Assembly: GCF_029338235.1 (NCBI RefSeq)
Contig: NZ_CP119785.1
Span: forward strand, 806,001 to 870,000
Length of the DNA: 64,000 nt
Reading direction: 5' to 3'
DNA from: Haloarcula rara
GTDB taxonomy: Archaea > Halobacteriota > Halobacteria > Halobacteriales > Haloarculaceae
Part shown: piece after piece, positions 28,101 through 35,828 of the stretch
Numbering within the stretch: position 1 is the first letter of the stretch
Layout: each line of letters begins with the position of its first letter
The notes under the pieces: generated by a model
What the model was told of the DNA's origin: nothing
The model's database searches: none
What the model saw: the letters and a program-made list of their open reading frames with translations, nothing else
Translations under genes and position numbers: made by a program

Positions 28101-28772
28101 GGCGCCCTGTGCGGACTCCTGTATCTGCGTGACGTTTACCTGCTGGGACTGGGTCACAGCCCCGGCCGCCCCGGCGGCCGACCCGATTGCGGCGCGCTGA
28201 ATCTGTGTCACGTTGACCCGCTGGGACTGTGCGACCGAGCCGTGGGCCGAGCCGTAGGCCGCCGCCTGGACCTGTGTGACGTTCGCCGACTGGGTCTGCG
28301 TGAGCGAGCCCGCGGTGCTCCCGTAGATGGCCGTCTGTAGCTGCGTGACGTTCGCCGACTGGCTCTGGAGCAAGGCGCCGTGGCTCGCCCCCGTCGCGGC
28401 GGCCTGTATCTGCTCGACGGAGGCGTTCTGCTGCTGGCTCGCCGCGAGGCGCGCGGCGTTGATGGCCGCCTGGCGCTGTTCCTGGGTGATGGTGACACCC
28501 TGGCGCTGGGTCAGGTTGATACCGGTCCGTGCACCCTGGGTCGCGGCAGTCCGCTCGGCCTCGGAGAGGTTCTCTGGCTGGTCACTCTGGGTCGCGTCGA
28601 CCGACGCGACCGTGTCGAGCTGGTCGCTCACGGCGCTGTAGTCGGCCGAGCCACCCGCCTGGTTCTCTCCACCGACCTGCTGGGGGCCGTCGCCCCCGAG
28701 CAGGGTGGCAGACACCGCGACGACGCTGACGACCAGCAGGGCGACGAGTACGACTGTCCGCGTTCGTGTCAC
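25170..28772 (-). CDS. Giant secreted repeat protein: glutamine-rich 23-residue repeats, beta-helix domain, Thr/Pro stalk
   Basis: This protein of about 1200 residues starts at GTG 28772; the only upstream in-frame alternative noticed is a TTG at 28820. Residues 7-24 are a signal anchor. Residues about 90-370 hold about 12 degenerate 23-residue repeats of the pattern G-x-L-x-Q-x-Q-x3-VTQIQxAAxG. Two or more Ig/PEGA-like segments follow (GNYTLTAETTDG), then a NosD-like parallel beta-helix (SDVTIDGNGNTIQG onward). A TPTETE/TPTEAE stalk and EPTPEP repeats end it. There is no C-terminal membrane anchor or PGF-CTERM. A surface or fibre protein is inference. Confidence 0.75.
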   Translation of the reverse strand: MTRTRTVVLVALLVVSVVAVSATLLGGDGPQQVGGENQAGGSADYSAVSDQLDTVASVDATQSDQPENLSEAERTAATQGARTGINLTQRQGVTITQEQRQAAINAARLAASQQQNASVEQIQAAATGASHGALLQSQSANVTQLQTAIYGSTAGSLTQTQSANVTQVQAAAYGSAHGSVAQSQRVNVTQIQRAAIGSAAGAAGAVTQSQQVNVTQIQESAQGAAYGSLTQTQSVSVTQIQAAAFGAAGGGAAGTGNQDPKKVQEASLGAASGALVQRQDVSVTQIQAAARGACRGALTAGQEVSVSQIQAAAAGASQGTVVQIQQVQVVQVQTVAQSAASGAISQFQRASVTQIQSAAKGAGEGGLSLIQRQQVTVEQLQVQTERAAADAAGTAAEINIDNAQTIEVYATGAVESDRPDDGDEDGLRSLFASADDDGIFLANPNDAAVTVTLTGGENPQTVTLAAGESTTVDLDPGTYTLTAETSEGDTVQIAGRDELALSVGAAVQSLTATVDNRTLTVGNPNDDRVRVTVSADGDTVAQFEVPRNFEASQQLEPGNYTLTAETTDGRSVPIDGSDQATVTVAGPPTETPTDTPTETPTGTTTETPTATATQQPTEPVDLSAAVDGQNVSLENPSNTSVNVTAVPENGTNQSVAVPAGETVTETFEPGNYTVTGDAGDRTVLLNGAESTTITVESTAVSPVIDSCRTISEPGSYELGGDLSSDQPLSSCLVITSSDVTIDGNGNTIQGAQAETDVGGESTGISVPSESRAENITVRNVEVRGWEWGISTLPTFDAGVELTVEDSVVANNDQGLRFTESDEASLSNLTIEENGDGMSALEGATELRDSVVRNNGQNGVSAGQANDMTLTNVRVTGNGGTGVIVSNEGQTGRLQDVVVTDNGGAGVAVGSDTSAQIVDSRIEGNAVGVNTTPETGPAVDVSIQDSAIQANSGVEIDVQGQSIDATGLQLAETTTVGIDAQGVTLDAVEQGALAPVDNGTLAGPGLNVSTLEGSVQATISTDTAANATLWRYDGSAWAPVADSTSADGGVTAQLTEVGLYAPVVPEALTPTATATPTETPTETETPTPTETETPTPTEAETPTPTETETPTPTEAETPTPTETETPTPTEAETPTPTEAETPTPTETETPTETPEPTPEPTPESTPEPTPEPTPESTPEPEPEPEPDDEDTPLETLSALLP
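25210..25560. repeat. In-frame tandem repeats encoding the Thr/Pro/Glu stalk
   Basis: Two arrays lie inside the 3' end of the giant gene. From about 25320 to 25560 a 24-bp unit (TCGGCGTCGGCGTCTCGG plus CCTCCG or TTTCCG) encodes alternating TPTETE and TPTEAE. From about 25228 to 25320 a 36-bp unit encodes EPTPEPTPESTP. The copies are nearly identical, so copy number may vary between strains by slippage, changing stalk length. Confidence 0.8.
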
Positions 28773-28846
28773 GGGTCGGCCCTCCGGTAGCCACTCCGCT
28801 TGGGCCCCACAACACTCCAACCGCGAGACGCGTGGCTCTGGTTCAT
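28769..28846 (-). other. Possible 25-codon leader ORF coupled to the giant gene
   Basis: An ATG at 28846 opens a 25-codon frame ending with TGA at 28771-28769. This stop overlaps the GTG start of the giant gene as GTGA. The minus-strand TATA-like ATTTATTTAC (28868-28877) is placed so that transcription would begin almost at this ATG, giving a leaderless leader peptide. The encoded peptide (MNQSHASRGWSVVGPKRSG...) has no recognisable homology. It may be chance, but the coupling geometry favours the GTG start. Confidence 0.4.
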
Positions 28847-29025
28847 GGCAGACGTTGTCAAACCGCTGTAAATAAATCCGACAGACCGTTCCCGAGTCCG
28901 GTCGACCTTACGGTAGCGATAGGGTCGGTGAACGACCGCACACCGTGACGCAGTGGTACGTAACCGGTGACGGACCAGCCGAGAGACACCGACGGTACTT
29001 TGCCCCGTTTCCGCGAATACGGGGT

Positions 29026-29712
29026 ATGGATTTCAGTTCGTTTCGCCTGCTCGCGGCTGGCGCCGACCTCGCGATGGAGCCCCACGCGCGGGCCGACGCC
29101 GACGGTATCGAGCTGCGGATGGACTTCGCCGCCGACCCGCTCGACCAGCTGGCCGGCTACGACGGGGACCTGCCGGTGCTGGTGACCAACCGCGTCGGCT
29201 GGGAGGGCGGCGAGGCCGACGACACCGCCGAGCGGCTCGACCGGCTGGAGCGGGCCGTCGAGTTCGAGGCCGTCACCGCTGTGGACCTCGAACTCGCCGC
29301 GCTTTCGGGCGAGGGCGACCACGACGCCGGCCGGGTGGCCGACCACGCACGCGACCACAGCGCGTCGGTGGTCGTCTCGACCCACGACTTCGAGGCGACA
29401 CCGGACCGGGACGCCATCGTCGACCGCCTCGAGCGGGCCTGTGAACACGGCGACGTCGGCAAGATGGCATCGACCGCACAGTCGGCCGACGACGTCCTGG
29501 CGATGCTGAGTGCGACACGCGAACTGACCGCTGGCGGCGAGACCGTCGCGACGATGTGCATGGGCGAGGCCGGCCGCCACTCCCGGGCCGTCGCGCCCCT
29601 GTATGGCTCGCGCATCGGCTACGCGCCGGTCGACCCGGCGGCCGCGACGGCGCCGGGCCAGTACGACCTGGCGACGCTGCGGTCGCTCGTCGACCAGCTC
29701 GAGAGTGAGTAA
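29026..29712 (+). CDS. aroD: 3-dehydroquinate dehydratase, type I
   Basis: This 228-residue cytosolic enzyme of the shikimate pathway converts 3-dehydroquinate to 3-dehydroshikimate through a Schiff base. The ATG at 29026 is chosen because the upstream extension is not conserved-looking. Catalytic residues are visible: ELR around E29 and R31, H120 in VVSTHDFE and K146 in VGKMAST. The conserved MCMGEAGRHSR loop lies in the C-terminal part. It stands in the same region as DHQ synthase II and ADH synthase, which supply its substrate. Confidence 0.9.
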   Translation: MDFSSFRLLAAGADLAMEPHARADADGIELRMDFAADPLDQLAGYDGDLPVLVTNRVGWEGGEADDTAERLDRLERAVEFEAVTAVDLELAALSGEGDHDAGRVADHARDHSASVVVSTHDFEATPDRDAIVDRLERACEHGDVGKMASTAQSADDVLAMLSATRELTAGGETVATMCMGEAGRHSRAVAPLYGSRIGYAPVDPAAATAPGQYDLATLRSLVDQLESE

Positions 29713-29769
29713 CGCGCCGGGGATCACCCACCGCAACACCGAACCCGTCCCCGTCCATAGTAGTCAGTG

Positions 29770-30437
29770 ATGGCAGACGGCTATCCGACGGTTCCAGATG
29801 AGCGACTCGCCGAAGGCGGCTGGGCGGAGCGCGTCCGCGCCGAGTCGACGGTGTTCCAGACCCCGACCGCCCGCATCGTCGGCCGGACGGTGCTGTACGA
29901 CGACCGGGCGCTGCGGGACGCCCTCGAGGCGGCCGGGTTCGGGGACCTGCTCGCCGGCCGGGCCGAATCGAGCGGCCGCCGGCTCGTCGAGACGGGCGCA
30001 GACGGGGGTACTGGCGATTTTTCTTCGCGACGGCGCTGTCGTTCCGCCCGCCGCTTGCCCCAGGTATCGGCCCGGCCTCGATGCTCCCGACCGTCGTGAC
30101 CGAGGCCCGGCGGACCTTCACTGACGACCTCGAAGCGCGAGGGTTTCGGGACGTGGAACGGGGCCGGAGCCAGCGGGTCCGGACGGAGTCGGGCGACCGC
30201 GCCCGGCTCGCGAAAGTCACAGCGAGCTATCCGCTCGAGAGCGACGCCGCCGACCGACTGGAAATCGAGGGGTGGCTCGGCGTCTGGCACGGCAGCGGCT
30301 TCCGCATCGCCGGCGGCGCCTACCCCGTGGACGGGCTGGAGGGGCTGCTAGCCGAGACGCCGGAAAGCGAGCGGCCGACGACGGACCCGAACGACTTTCG
30401 CTCGGCGCTTTTGGACCTGGTTCGGGCGGTCGAGTGA
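29770..30437 (+). pseudogene. Conserved haloarchaeal gene interrupted by a frameshift in a G run
   Basis: The first frame starts MADGYPTVPDERLAEGGW at 29770 and loses gene-like character after position 30008. A second frame continues with YWRFFFATALSFRPPLAPGIGP and runs to the stop at 30437. The run GGGGG at 30004-30008 lies exactly at the switch. Adding one G gives a continuous reading of about 222 residues (ETGADGGYWRFFF). I cannot name the function. It is either a true frameshift mutation or a homopolymer sequencing error. Confidence 0.75.
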
Positions 30438-30563
30438 GCCAGCCCACAGCCGGTGTCGTACGAGCCCTCGGGGGGCATGGCAACTCGCCTCCGCGACCCC
30501 TGACGTCCGAACTGTCTCGCGCGTTCGGAAGATATAGGGGCGTTCCCACTAGATTCGGGGAGT

Positions 30564-30989
30564 ATGACCGATACCGGACGCAAGCGGCCGTGGCTCGCCG
30601 CCCTCCTCGCGTTCATCTACCCCGGCCTGGGACACGTCTATCTCCGGGAGTGGTTGCGGGCGCTCCTGTGGTTCGGGCTCGTCTTCAGCTCGACGACGCT
30701 GCTCATCAACGACTCGCTGATGGCGCCACTGTCCGACGGCGTCTCGCTCGAGGCGCTCCTGACCGTCAGCCAGAACATCCCGATGGAGGCGTCGGTGGTG
30801 CTGTTCGTCATCACGGCCTTCTCGATGGCCGACGCCTTCTACATGGCCACGCGGGGGAACGCGGAGGCGGAGACCGAGGTCGTCGCGGGGGCGGACTGTC
30901 CGCACTGCGGGAAGGAACTCGAAGACGACCTGGACTTCTGTCACTGGTGTACGACGAAGCTGGACCGGGGCGCCGAGTCCGAAACGTAG
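30564..30989 (+). CDS. Small membrane protein with C-terminal zinc ribbon
   Basis: This 141-residue protein has an N-terminal helix pair starting WLAALLAFIYPGLGHVYL, a TM2-like motif, then two further hydrophobic segments up to about residue 95. It ends with a zinc ribbon, CPHCGKELEDDLDFCHWC. The domain order resembles zinc-ribbon membrane proteins common in haloarchaea. The role is unknown. It stands just upstream of, and convergent with, the DHQ synthase II gene. Confidence 0.75.
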   Translation: MTDTGRKRPWLAALLAFIYPGLGHVYLREWLRALLWFGLVFSSTTLLINDSLMAPLSDGVSLEALLTVSQNIPMEASVVLFVITAFSMADAFYMATRGNAEAETEVVAGADCPHCGKELEDDLDFCHWCTTKLDRGAESET

Positions 30990-31013
30990 CGCCGAACGAA
31001 CGGAGTCGAGCGA

Positions 31014-32186
31014 CTACTTCTCGATGATGCTCTCTTCGATGTGCTCGCCGAAGTGTGTCGCCGTGTCCTCGTAGTGGACCAGAATCTCGTCGCCCACGTC
31101 GAGGTCGGTGACCGCTTTGCGCCCGTCGCGGGCGTGGACCTTGATGGTCTCTGCGTTCTGCAGCAACGTCTCGATGCGGTCGCCCTCGGCGGTCTCGGCC
31201 TGCACCCGGAACATCGGCCGCTTCTCTATCTTCGCGCGGCCGACGATGGCCTCGCGGGTGTGGCCCTGCTCGTCGACTATCTGGACCTCGTCGCCGGATT
31301 GGAGCTCAGAGAGGTACTTCGTCCCGCCGTCGGGGGTGCGGACGTAGGCGTGGACGGCGCCGGCGTTGACCCGGAAAGGTCGGGAGGCGACGTAAGGCGA
31401 CTCGGCCGTCTCGGCGTGGACGAAAAAGAGGCCGCGGGCCATCGAGCCGACGAGCATCCCCTCGTCGTGTTCCATCAGACTGCCGGTGTCGATACAGACC
31501 CGGTCGGCGGAGCCGGTCTGCTCGATGGCGGTGACTTCCGCGTACTCCAGCTCGACGCTCTCGCGGCCGGCCTCGTCCCGGACCTCGACGGTCTTGCGAA
31601 TCTCGTCGACGTCGTCCGTGTCCAGGAGGACGCCGTCGGCGCCCAGCTCCAGCGTCTCGTAGGCGGTGCGGGCGTCCTCGGCGGTCTGGACGCCGGTGAT
31701 GAGTTCGGTCTCCTCGCCGACCCGGGCGATGAGGTTCTCCAGCGGGATTATCTGCCAGTCGTCGCCGATGACGATGGTGTAGTCGGATTCGGCCGCGACG
31801 GCCTCGGCGAAGGCCTCGTAGTCCTCGTCGAAGATACGGACGTAGCCGCCGTCGGTCGCCGTGCCCGCACGCCGGAGCGCCGAGAGGTCCGCGGAGCCCG
31901 AGAAGTCGGTCGGGAGGTCGACAGTGCCGTCGCCCTCGCCGTCCTTCCCGACGATAGTCGCGTCGGCGGTGGACTCCTCGTCCTCGCCCTCTGCCTCCAT
32001 GACGTGGACGTCGCCGTTCGCGAAGGCGGCGACGTTGACCTCGCCGAGTTCCCGTACGTTCTCGACGTCGCTCTCGTCGACCAGTACCCAGTCCACGCCG
32101 GCCTCCAGCCCGGCGGTGATGCGTCGTCTGCGTGTCTCCCAGTCGCCGACGTCGCTGTCGGCCTTGAGCCAGACGGTTCGTGTCAT
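31014..32186 (-). CDS. aroB': 3-dehydroquinate synthase II
   Basis: This 390-residue archaeal-type enzyme catalyses the NAD-dependent conversion of 2-amino-3,7-dideoxy-D-threo-hept-6-ulosonate to 3-dehydroquinate. It replaces bacterial AroB. The start is the ATG at 32186 (MTRTVWLKADSDVGDW). Family-typical segments include ELVEYAEVT-like (VELEYAEVTAIEQTGSADRV) and VGSMARGLFFVHAETAESPY. The next enzyme, AroD, and the previous one, ADH synthase, are both in this cluster. Its first codons and upstream DNA are duplicated at 32554-32637. Confidence 0.9.
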   Translation of the reverse strand: MTRTVWLKADSDVGDWETRRRRITAGLEAGVDWVLVDESDVENVRELGEVNVAAFANGDVHVMEAEGEDEESTADATIVGKDGEGDGTVDLPTDFSGSADLSALRRAGTATDGGYVRIFDEDYEAFAEAVAAESDYTIVIGDDWQIIPLENLIARVGEETELITGVQTAEDARTAYETLELGADGVLLDTDDVDEIRKTVEVRDEAGRESVELEYAEVTAIEQTGSADRVCIDTGSLMEHDEGMLVGSMARGLFFVHAETAESPYVASRPFRVNAGAVHAYVRTPDGGTKYLSELQSGDEVQIVDEQGHTREAIVGRAKIEKRPMFRVQAETAEGDRIETLLQNAETIKVHARDGRKAVTDLDVGDEILVHYEDTATHFGEHIEESIIEK

Positions 32187-32228
32187 ACGCCCACGATTGC
32201 GACGGTGGGGCTTGAACGTGGCGGAACC
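32145..32228. repeat. 84-bp direct repeat, copy 1 (start of DHQ synthase II gene)
   Basis: Copy 1 covers the first 14 codons of the DHQ synthase II gene plus about 42 bp upstream. Copy 2 lies 409 bp away at 32554-32637 and differs by one base (ATTGCG against AGTGCG). The sequence diverges sharply outside the repeat on both sides. The arrangement implies a tandem duplication or an insertion that brought in the small membrane gene between the copies. Confidence 0.85.
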
Positions 32229-32241
32229 GGAGGGGTGCCGG

Positions 32242-32508
32242 TTAGTCTGCGTCGACCCACTCATCCGGGAAGACGAGCGTGACGACCAGGACGAGACACA
32301 CCACGCTGCTTGCGAGTCCGACACTGTAGGTCAGCATGAACAGCGCCGATGCCCCGCGGAGCGTGCCTGGGGCCCGACCGTCCGGTACGAGAAACTCCGG
32401 TCCGAAGCCCCACACCGGAACGACGAACAGACACAGCACGGCGATGGTGCCCGACAGCAGCGCTACGAACAGTTCGCCGTACGCGCTGAACAACGAGCGG
32501 GCGTTCAT
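32242..32508 (-). CDS. Small two-helix membrane protein, unknown
   Basis: This 88-residue protein has two hydrophobic segments, residues about 12-34 (LFVALLSGTIAVLCLFVVPV) and 55-77, and ends in PDEWVDAD. I do not recognise the family. It sits entirely between the two 84-bp repeats and runs in the same direction as DHQ synthase II, 55 bp upstream of that gene's start. Its base composition is slightly less G+C-rich than its neighbours. It may have arrived with the duplication. Confidence 0.55.
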   Translation of the reverse strand: MNARSLFSAYGELFVALLSGTIAVLCLFVVPVWGFGPEFLVPDGRAPGTLRGASALFMLTYSVGLASSVVCLVLVVTLVFPDEWVDAD

Positions 32509-32553
32509 GAGTCAGTCACGAGTGATCGGTTCACGGCCGGCGCGGAGGGTCGA

Positions 32554-32637
32554 GCCGACGTCGCTGTCGGCCTTGAGCCAGACGGTTCGTGTCATACGCC
32601 CACGAGTGCGACGGTGGGGCTTGAACGTGGCGGAACC
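32554..32637. repeat. 84-bp direct repeat, copy 2 (displaced start of DHQ synthase II)
   Basis: This copy repeats positions 32145-32228 with one mismatch. It includes an ATG (minus strand) and the codons for the first residues of DHQ synthase II, but then runs into unrelated DNA, so it is a truncated relic. It lies upstream of the small membrane gene at 32242-32508 and may supply that gene's promoter. Confidence 0.85.
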
Positions 32638-32717
32638 CGCAGCCCTCCCTGACAGCCCGTGGTGTGGGGCGTGGCCAATTGCAGAAGGGCCTTGACCCCC
32701 TGTTTGCTTGAGGCGGT

Positions 32718-32879
32718 ATGAAACGCGGAACGCTAGTGTGGGTCGCCCTGGTCGTGGTCGGCGCGCTGCTCGTCGCCACTGCCCCGCCCAGCCCCAACTA
32801 CCTCAGTGTGCTCATGCCACCCATCGGCGGAGTCCTGATTCTCGCGGGGTCCGGACTGGCGGCGTATCGGCGCCAGTAG
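32718..32879 (+). CDS. Small hydrophobic protein, unknown
   Basis: This 53-residue protein starts MKRGTLVWVALVVVGALLVA and has two hydrophobic helices separated by a Pro-rich turn (TAPPSPNYLS). It ends AAYRRQ. It resembles small haloarchaeal membrane proteins of unknown function. A start ATG at 32718 preceded by GCGGT is the only sensible one. It is convergent with the ADH synthase gene. Confidence 0.6.
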   Translation: MKRGTLVWVALVVVGALLVATAPPSPNYLSVLMPPIGGVLILAGSGLAAYRRQ

Positions 32880-32905
32880 CGTCTCTGAAAAATATAACCG
32901 CGGCG

Positions 32906-33709
32906 TCAGGCCTCGACTGCCAGCCCGGCCTCGCGCAACGCGGCGTCCGCTTCCGCGTCGTCGTGGACGACACTCGCGACGGCGCGTGCTATCTGCTCCG
33001 GTTCGTCGTGCTGGAAGATAGACCGCCCCATCGAGACCCCCGACGCGCCGGCGTCCATCGCACCCCGAACCATCGAGAGGGTCTCCTCGTCGGTGCCCTT
33101 CGAGCCGCCGGCGATGACGACCGGCAGCGACGTGGACTCGACGACGTGCTGGAAGCTCTCGGCGTCGCCGGTGTAGCCGGTCTTGACGATGTCCGCGCCG
33201 AGCTCCTCGCCGAGGCGGACGGCGTGGCCGACGGCCTGGTTGTAGTCGTCGGCCTCGGGGTCGATGTCCGGGCCGCGGGCGTAGGTCATCGCAAGCACCG
33301 GCAGGCCGTAGCGTTCGGCCTCGCTGGTCATCTGTGCGAGGTCCTCTATCTGTTCGCGTTCGTGGACGCTTCCGACGTTGATGTGCATGGAGACGGCGTC
33401 GGCGCCGGCGCGGATCGCGTCCTCGACGGTACCGGTCATCCGCTTGTCGTTCTCGTCGGGGCCGATGACGGTCGAGCCGTTCAGGTGGGCGATGTAGCCC
33501 GCGTCGTTCTTGTTCGGGTGGACGCGGTCCGCGACGCCGCGCTGGGTGAGCACCGCGTCGGCGCCCCCGCGGGTGATGGCGTCGACGGTCGATTCGAGGT
33601 CTTTGAGCCCCTGCGTCGCTCCGAGCGTGATACCGTGGTCCATGGGGACGACGACGTAGCGGTCGTCTGTCCCGATGCGGTCGAGTCGAGCGCGTGTCCC
33701 TGTGTTCAT
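32906..33709 (-). CDS. aroA': 2-amino-3,7-dideoxy-D-threo-hept-6-ulosonate (ADH) synthase
   Basis: This 267-residue class I aldolase-like enzyme makes ADH from aspartate semialdehyde and a 6-deoxy-ketohexose phosphate, the first step of the archaeal aromatic route. Visible residues are D24-H25 in VVPMDHGITLG, Y143 in AMTYARGPD and the Schiff-base lysine K176 in DIVKTGYTGD. The phosphate loop VVIAGGSKG follows. The family also contains fructose-bisphosphate aldolase FbaB and LsrF. Proximity to DHQ synthase II supports the ADH role. It starts 143 bp from the trpA start. Confidence 0.85.
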   Translation of the reverse strand: MNTGTRARLDRIGTDDRYVVVPMDHGITLGATQGLKDLESTVDAITRGGADAVLTQRGVADRVHPNKNDAGYIAHLNGSTVIGPDENDKRMTGTVEDAIRAGADAVSMHINVGSVHEREQIEDLAQMTSEAERYGLPVLAMTYARGPDIDPEADDYNQAVGHAVRLGEELGADIVKTGYTGDAESFQHVVESTSLPVVIAGGSKGTDEETLSMVRGAMDAGASGVSMGRSIFQHDEPEQIARAVASVVHDDAEADAALREAGLAVEA

Positions 33710-33735
33710 GTTATGGGAATCTGTGGCAAGAACGA

Positions 33736-34566
33736 TTAAGTTCGTTCCGGTTGCGGCCGTTCCTGTGCCCCCCGCAGCGCGCCTGCCTTTAACTCTCGGG
33801 CCAGCGCTTCGAGTCGACCGGCCACCTCGTCGGTCGCGTCGCCGTTCTCGTAGCCCTCGGCGACGATATCGACCAGCGCGGAGCCGACGATGACGCCGTC
33901 GGCACCGGCGCCGACGATACGCTCGGCGTGGTCGCCGGTCTTGATACCGAAGCCGACGGCCTTTGGCACGTCCCAGTCGGCGATGCGGGCAAGCGACTCC
34001 TCGGTGGCGTCGTCGACGTCGTCGCGCGCGCCGGTGACGCCCAGACGGGCCTGGACGTAGACGTAGCCGGAGACCTGCTCGCGCATCCGTTCGAGCCGTT
34101 CGGACGTGGTAGTCGGCGCGACGATGAAGACCAGGTCGAGCCCGAACTCGTCACACGCGTCCCGGAGCGGGCCGGCCTCCTCGGCCGGCAGGTCGGGCAC
34201 GACGAACCCTTCGAGGCCAACGTCAGCTGCCCGCTCGACGAAGGGTCGGGGACCTTCCGCATCTCCATACTGATAAATCAGATTGTAGTAGGTCATACAG
34301 ACCAGCGGGACGTCCACGTCGAGGTCTTCGACGAACTCGAAGAACCGCTCGACGGTCATCCCCGACTCCAGCGCGCGGACGATGGCGTTCTGGATGGTCG
34401 TCCCCTCGGCGATGGGCTCGGAGAAGGGGAGACCGAGTTCGATGGCGTCGGCGCCACCGGCAGCGAGGGCCTCGACGTAGGCCAGGGAGTCCTCGTAGTT
34501 CGGGTCGCCCGCGGCGAGATACGGGACGAAGGCGGGCTCGTCCCCGAAGGCCGATTCGAGCCCCAT
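33736..34566 (-). CDS. trpA: Tryptophan synthase alpha chain
   Basis: This 276-residue subunit cleaves indole-3-glycerol phosphate to indole, which passes to TrpB. It starts at the ATG at 34566, overlapping the trpB stop as ATGA. The motif [15 protein letters not shown] carries the catalytic Glu at 43. The position of the usual catalytic Asp (E. coli D60) reads Glu (E54), which I recall as common in haloarchaea. [10 protein letters not shown] and VVPDLP are also present. It is the last gene of the trpC-trpB-trpA operon. Confidence 0.92.
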   Translation of the reverse strand: MGLESAFGDEPAFVPYLAAGDPNYEDSLAYVEALAAGGADAIELGLPFSEPIAEGTTIQNAIVRALESGMTVERFFEFVEDLDVDVPLVCMTYYNLIYQYGDAEGPRPFVERAADVGLEGFVVPDLPAEEAGPLRDACDEFGLDLVFIVAPTTTSERLERMREQVSGYVYVQARLGVTGARDDVDDATEESLARIADWDVPKAVGFGIKTGDHAERIVGAGADGVIVGSALVDIVAEGYENGDATDEVAGRLEALARELKAGALRGAQERPQPERT

Positions 34567-35828
34567 CAGAGACCACTCCCGCCCATCCGCTGGAGGATTG
34601 ACATGTCGGGCGCGATGTCCAGGTCGCGCTTGGTCGTCTCCTCGATGACAGTTTCGAGGTCCTTGTCGCCGCGACCGGAGACGTTGACGACGACGGTGTC
34701 GCCGAGGTCGTCGTGGTATTTCTCGAGATAGCCAAAGGCGTGGGCGGTCTCCAGCGCCGGGATGATACCCTCGTCCTGGGAGAGGCGGTGGAACGCCTCC
34801 AGTGCGATGTCGTCGTCGACGGTGACCGGCCGAACCCGGTCCTCGTCGACGAGATGGGCGAGTTCCGGCCCGACGCCGGCGTAGTCCAGCCCCGCAGACA
34901 CCGAATGTGACTCCATAATCTGGCCGTCCGAGTCCTGCAGGAGCTTCGTGCGAGCGCCGTGGAGGACCCCCTCGTCCCCGGTCGAGAGGGTCGCCGAGTT
35001 CGGGGCGACACCCTCGTCTTCGTCGACCTGGAGCGAGGAGCCCCCGGCCTCGACGGCGTGCAGTGCGACGTCCTCGTCCTCGACGAACTCGGCGAACGCG
35101 CCCATCGTGTTCGAGCCGCCGCCGGCACAGGCCACCACGTCGGTCGGGAGCCCGCCGGTCTGTTCGATGGCCTGCTTGCGGGCTTCCTCCGAGATGACCG
35201 ACTGGAAGTCCCGCACCATCTTCGGGAACGGGTGCGGGCCCACGACGGACCCGATGACGTAGTGGGTGTTCTCGACGGTGGTCGCCCACTCCCGCATGGT
35301 CTCCGAGATGGCCTCCTTGAGCGTCCCCCGGCCCACGGTCACCGGCACGACCTCCGAGCCGTTTATCTTCATCCGGAAGACGTTGGGCCGCTGGCGGGCG
35401 ATATCGGTCTCGCCCATGTATATCTCGCAGGGCATATCCAGATGGGCCGCGGCCATCGCCGTCGCGGTGCCGTGTTGCCCGGCGCCGGTCTCAGCGATGA
35501 TTCGCTCCTTGCCCATGTACTTCGCCAGCAGGACTTGCCCGAGCGCGTTGTTCAGCTTGTGAGCGCCGCCGTGGAGCAGGTCCTCGCGTTTGAGATAGAC
35601 GTCGGTGTCGTAGCGCTCGGAGAGCTGGTCCGCGTACTGCAGCGGGGTCGGTCGGCCGCCGAAGTCGGCCAGTCGCGACCGGAACTCGTCCATGAATCCG
35701 TCCTCGTTTTCCAGTACGTACCGCTCGTAGGCGTCAGCCAGCTCCTCGATGGCCGGCATCAGCGCCTCCGGTACGAACTGTCCGCCGTACTCGCCGAACT
35801 TGGGGTCGTGTGCGTCGTCTGTACTCAT
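34566..35828 (-). CDS. trpB: Tryptophan synthase beta chain
   Basis: This 420-residue PLP enzyme condenses indole and serine to tryptophan. The PLP lysine is K91 in [11 protein letters not shown], and the phosphate-binding loop is [10 protein letters not shown] near residue 234. An N-terminal [11 protein letters not shown] marks the standard TrpB1 type. It overlaps trpC by 4 bp upstream and trpA by 1 bp at the stop/start junction, so the three are translated from one message. Confidence 0.94.
   Translation of the reverse strand: MSTDDAHDPKFGEYGGQFVPEALMPAIEELADAYERYVLENEDGFMDEFRSRLADFGGRPTPLQYADQLSERYDTDVYLKREDLLHGGAHKLNNALGQVLLAKYMGKERIIAETGAGQHGTATAMAAAHLDMPCEIYMGETDIARQRPNVFRMKINGSEVVPVTVGRGTLKEAISETMREWATTVENTHYVIGSVVGPHPFPKMVRDFQSVISEEARKQAIEQTGGLPTDVVACAGGGSNTMGAFAEFVEDEDVALHAVEAGGSSLQVDEDEGVAPNSATLSTGDEGVLHGARTKLLQDSDGQIMESHSVSAGLDYAGVGPELAHLVDEDRVRPVTVDDDIALEAFHRLSQDEGIIPALETAHAFGYLEKYHDDLGDTVVVNVSGRGDKDLETVIEETTKRDLDIAPDMSILQRMGGSGL

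Noticed and set aside
34567..35289. Extended open frame upstream of trpA
   Set aside because: It is antisense or out of frame to trpB; TrpA begins at 34566 with the conserved N-terminus and an ATGA overlap.
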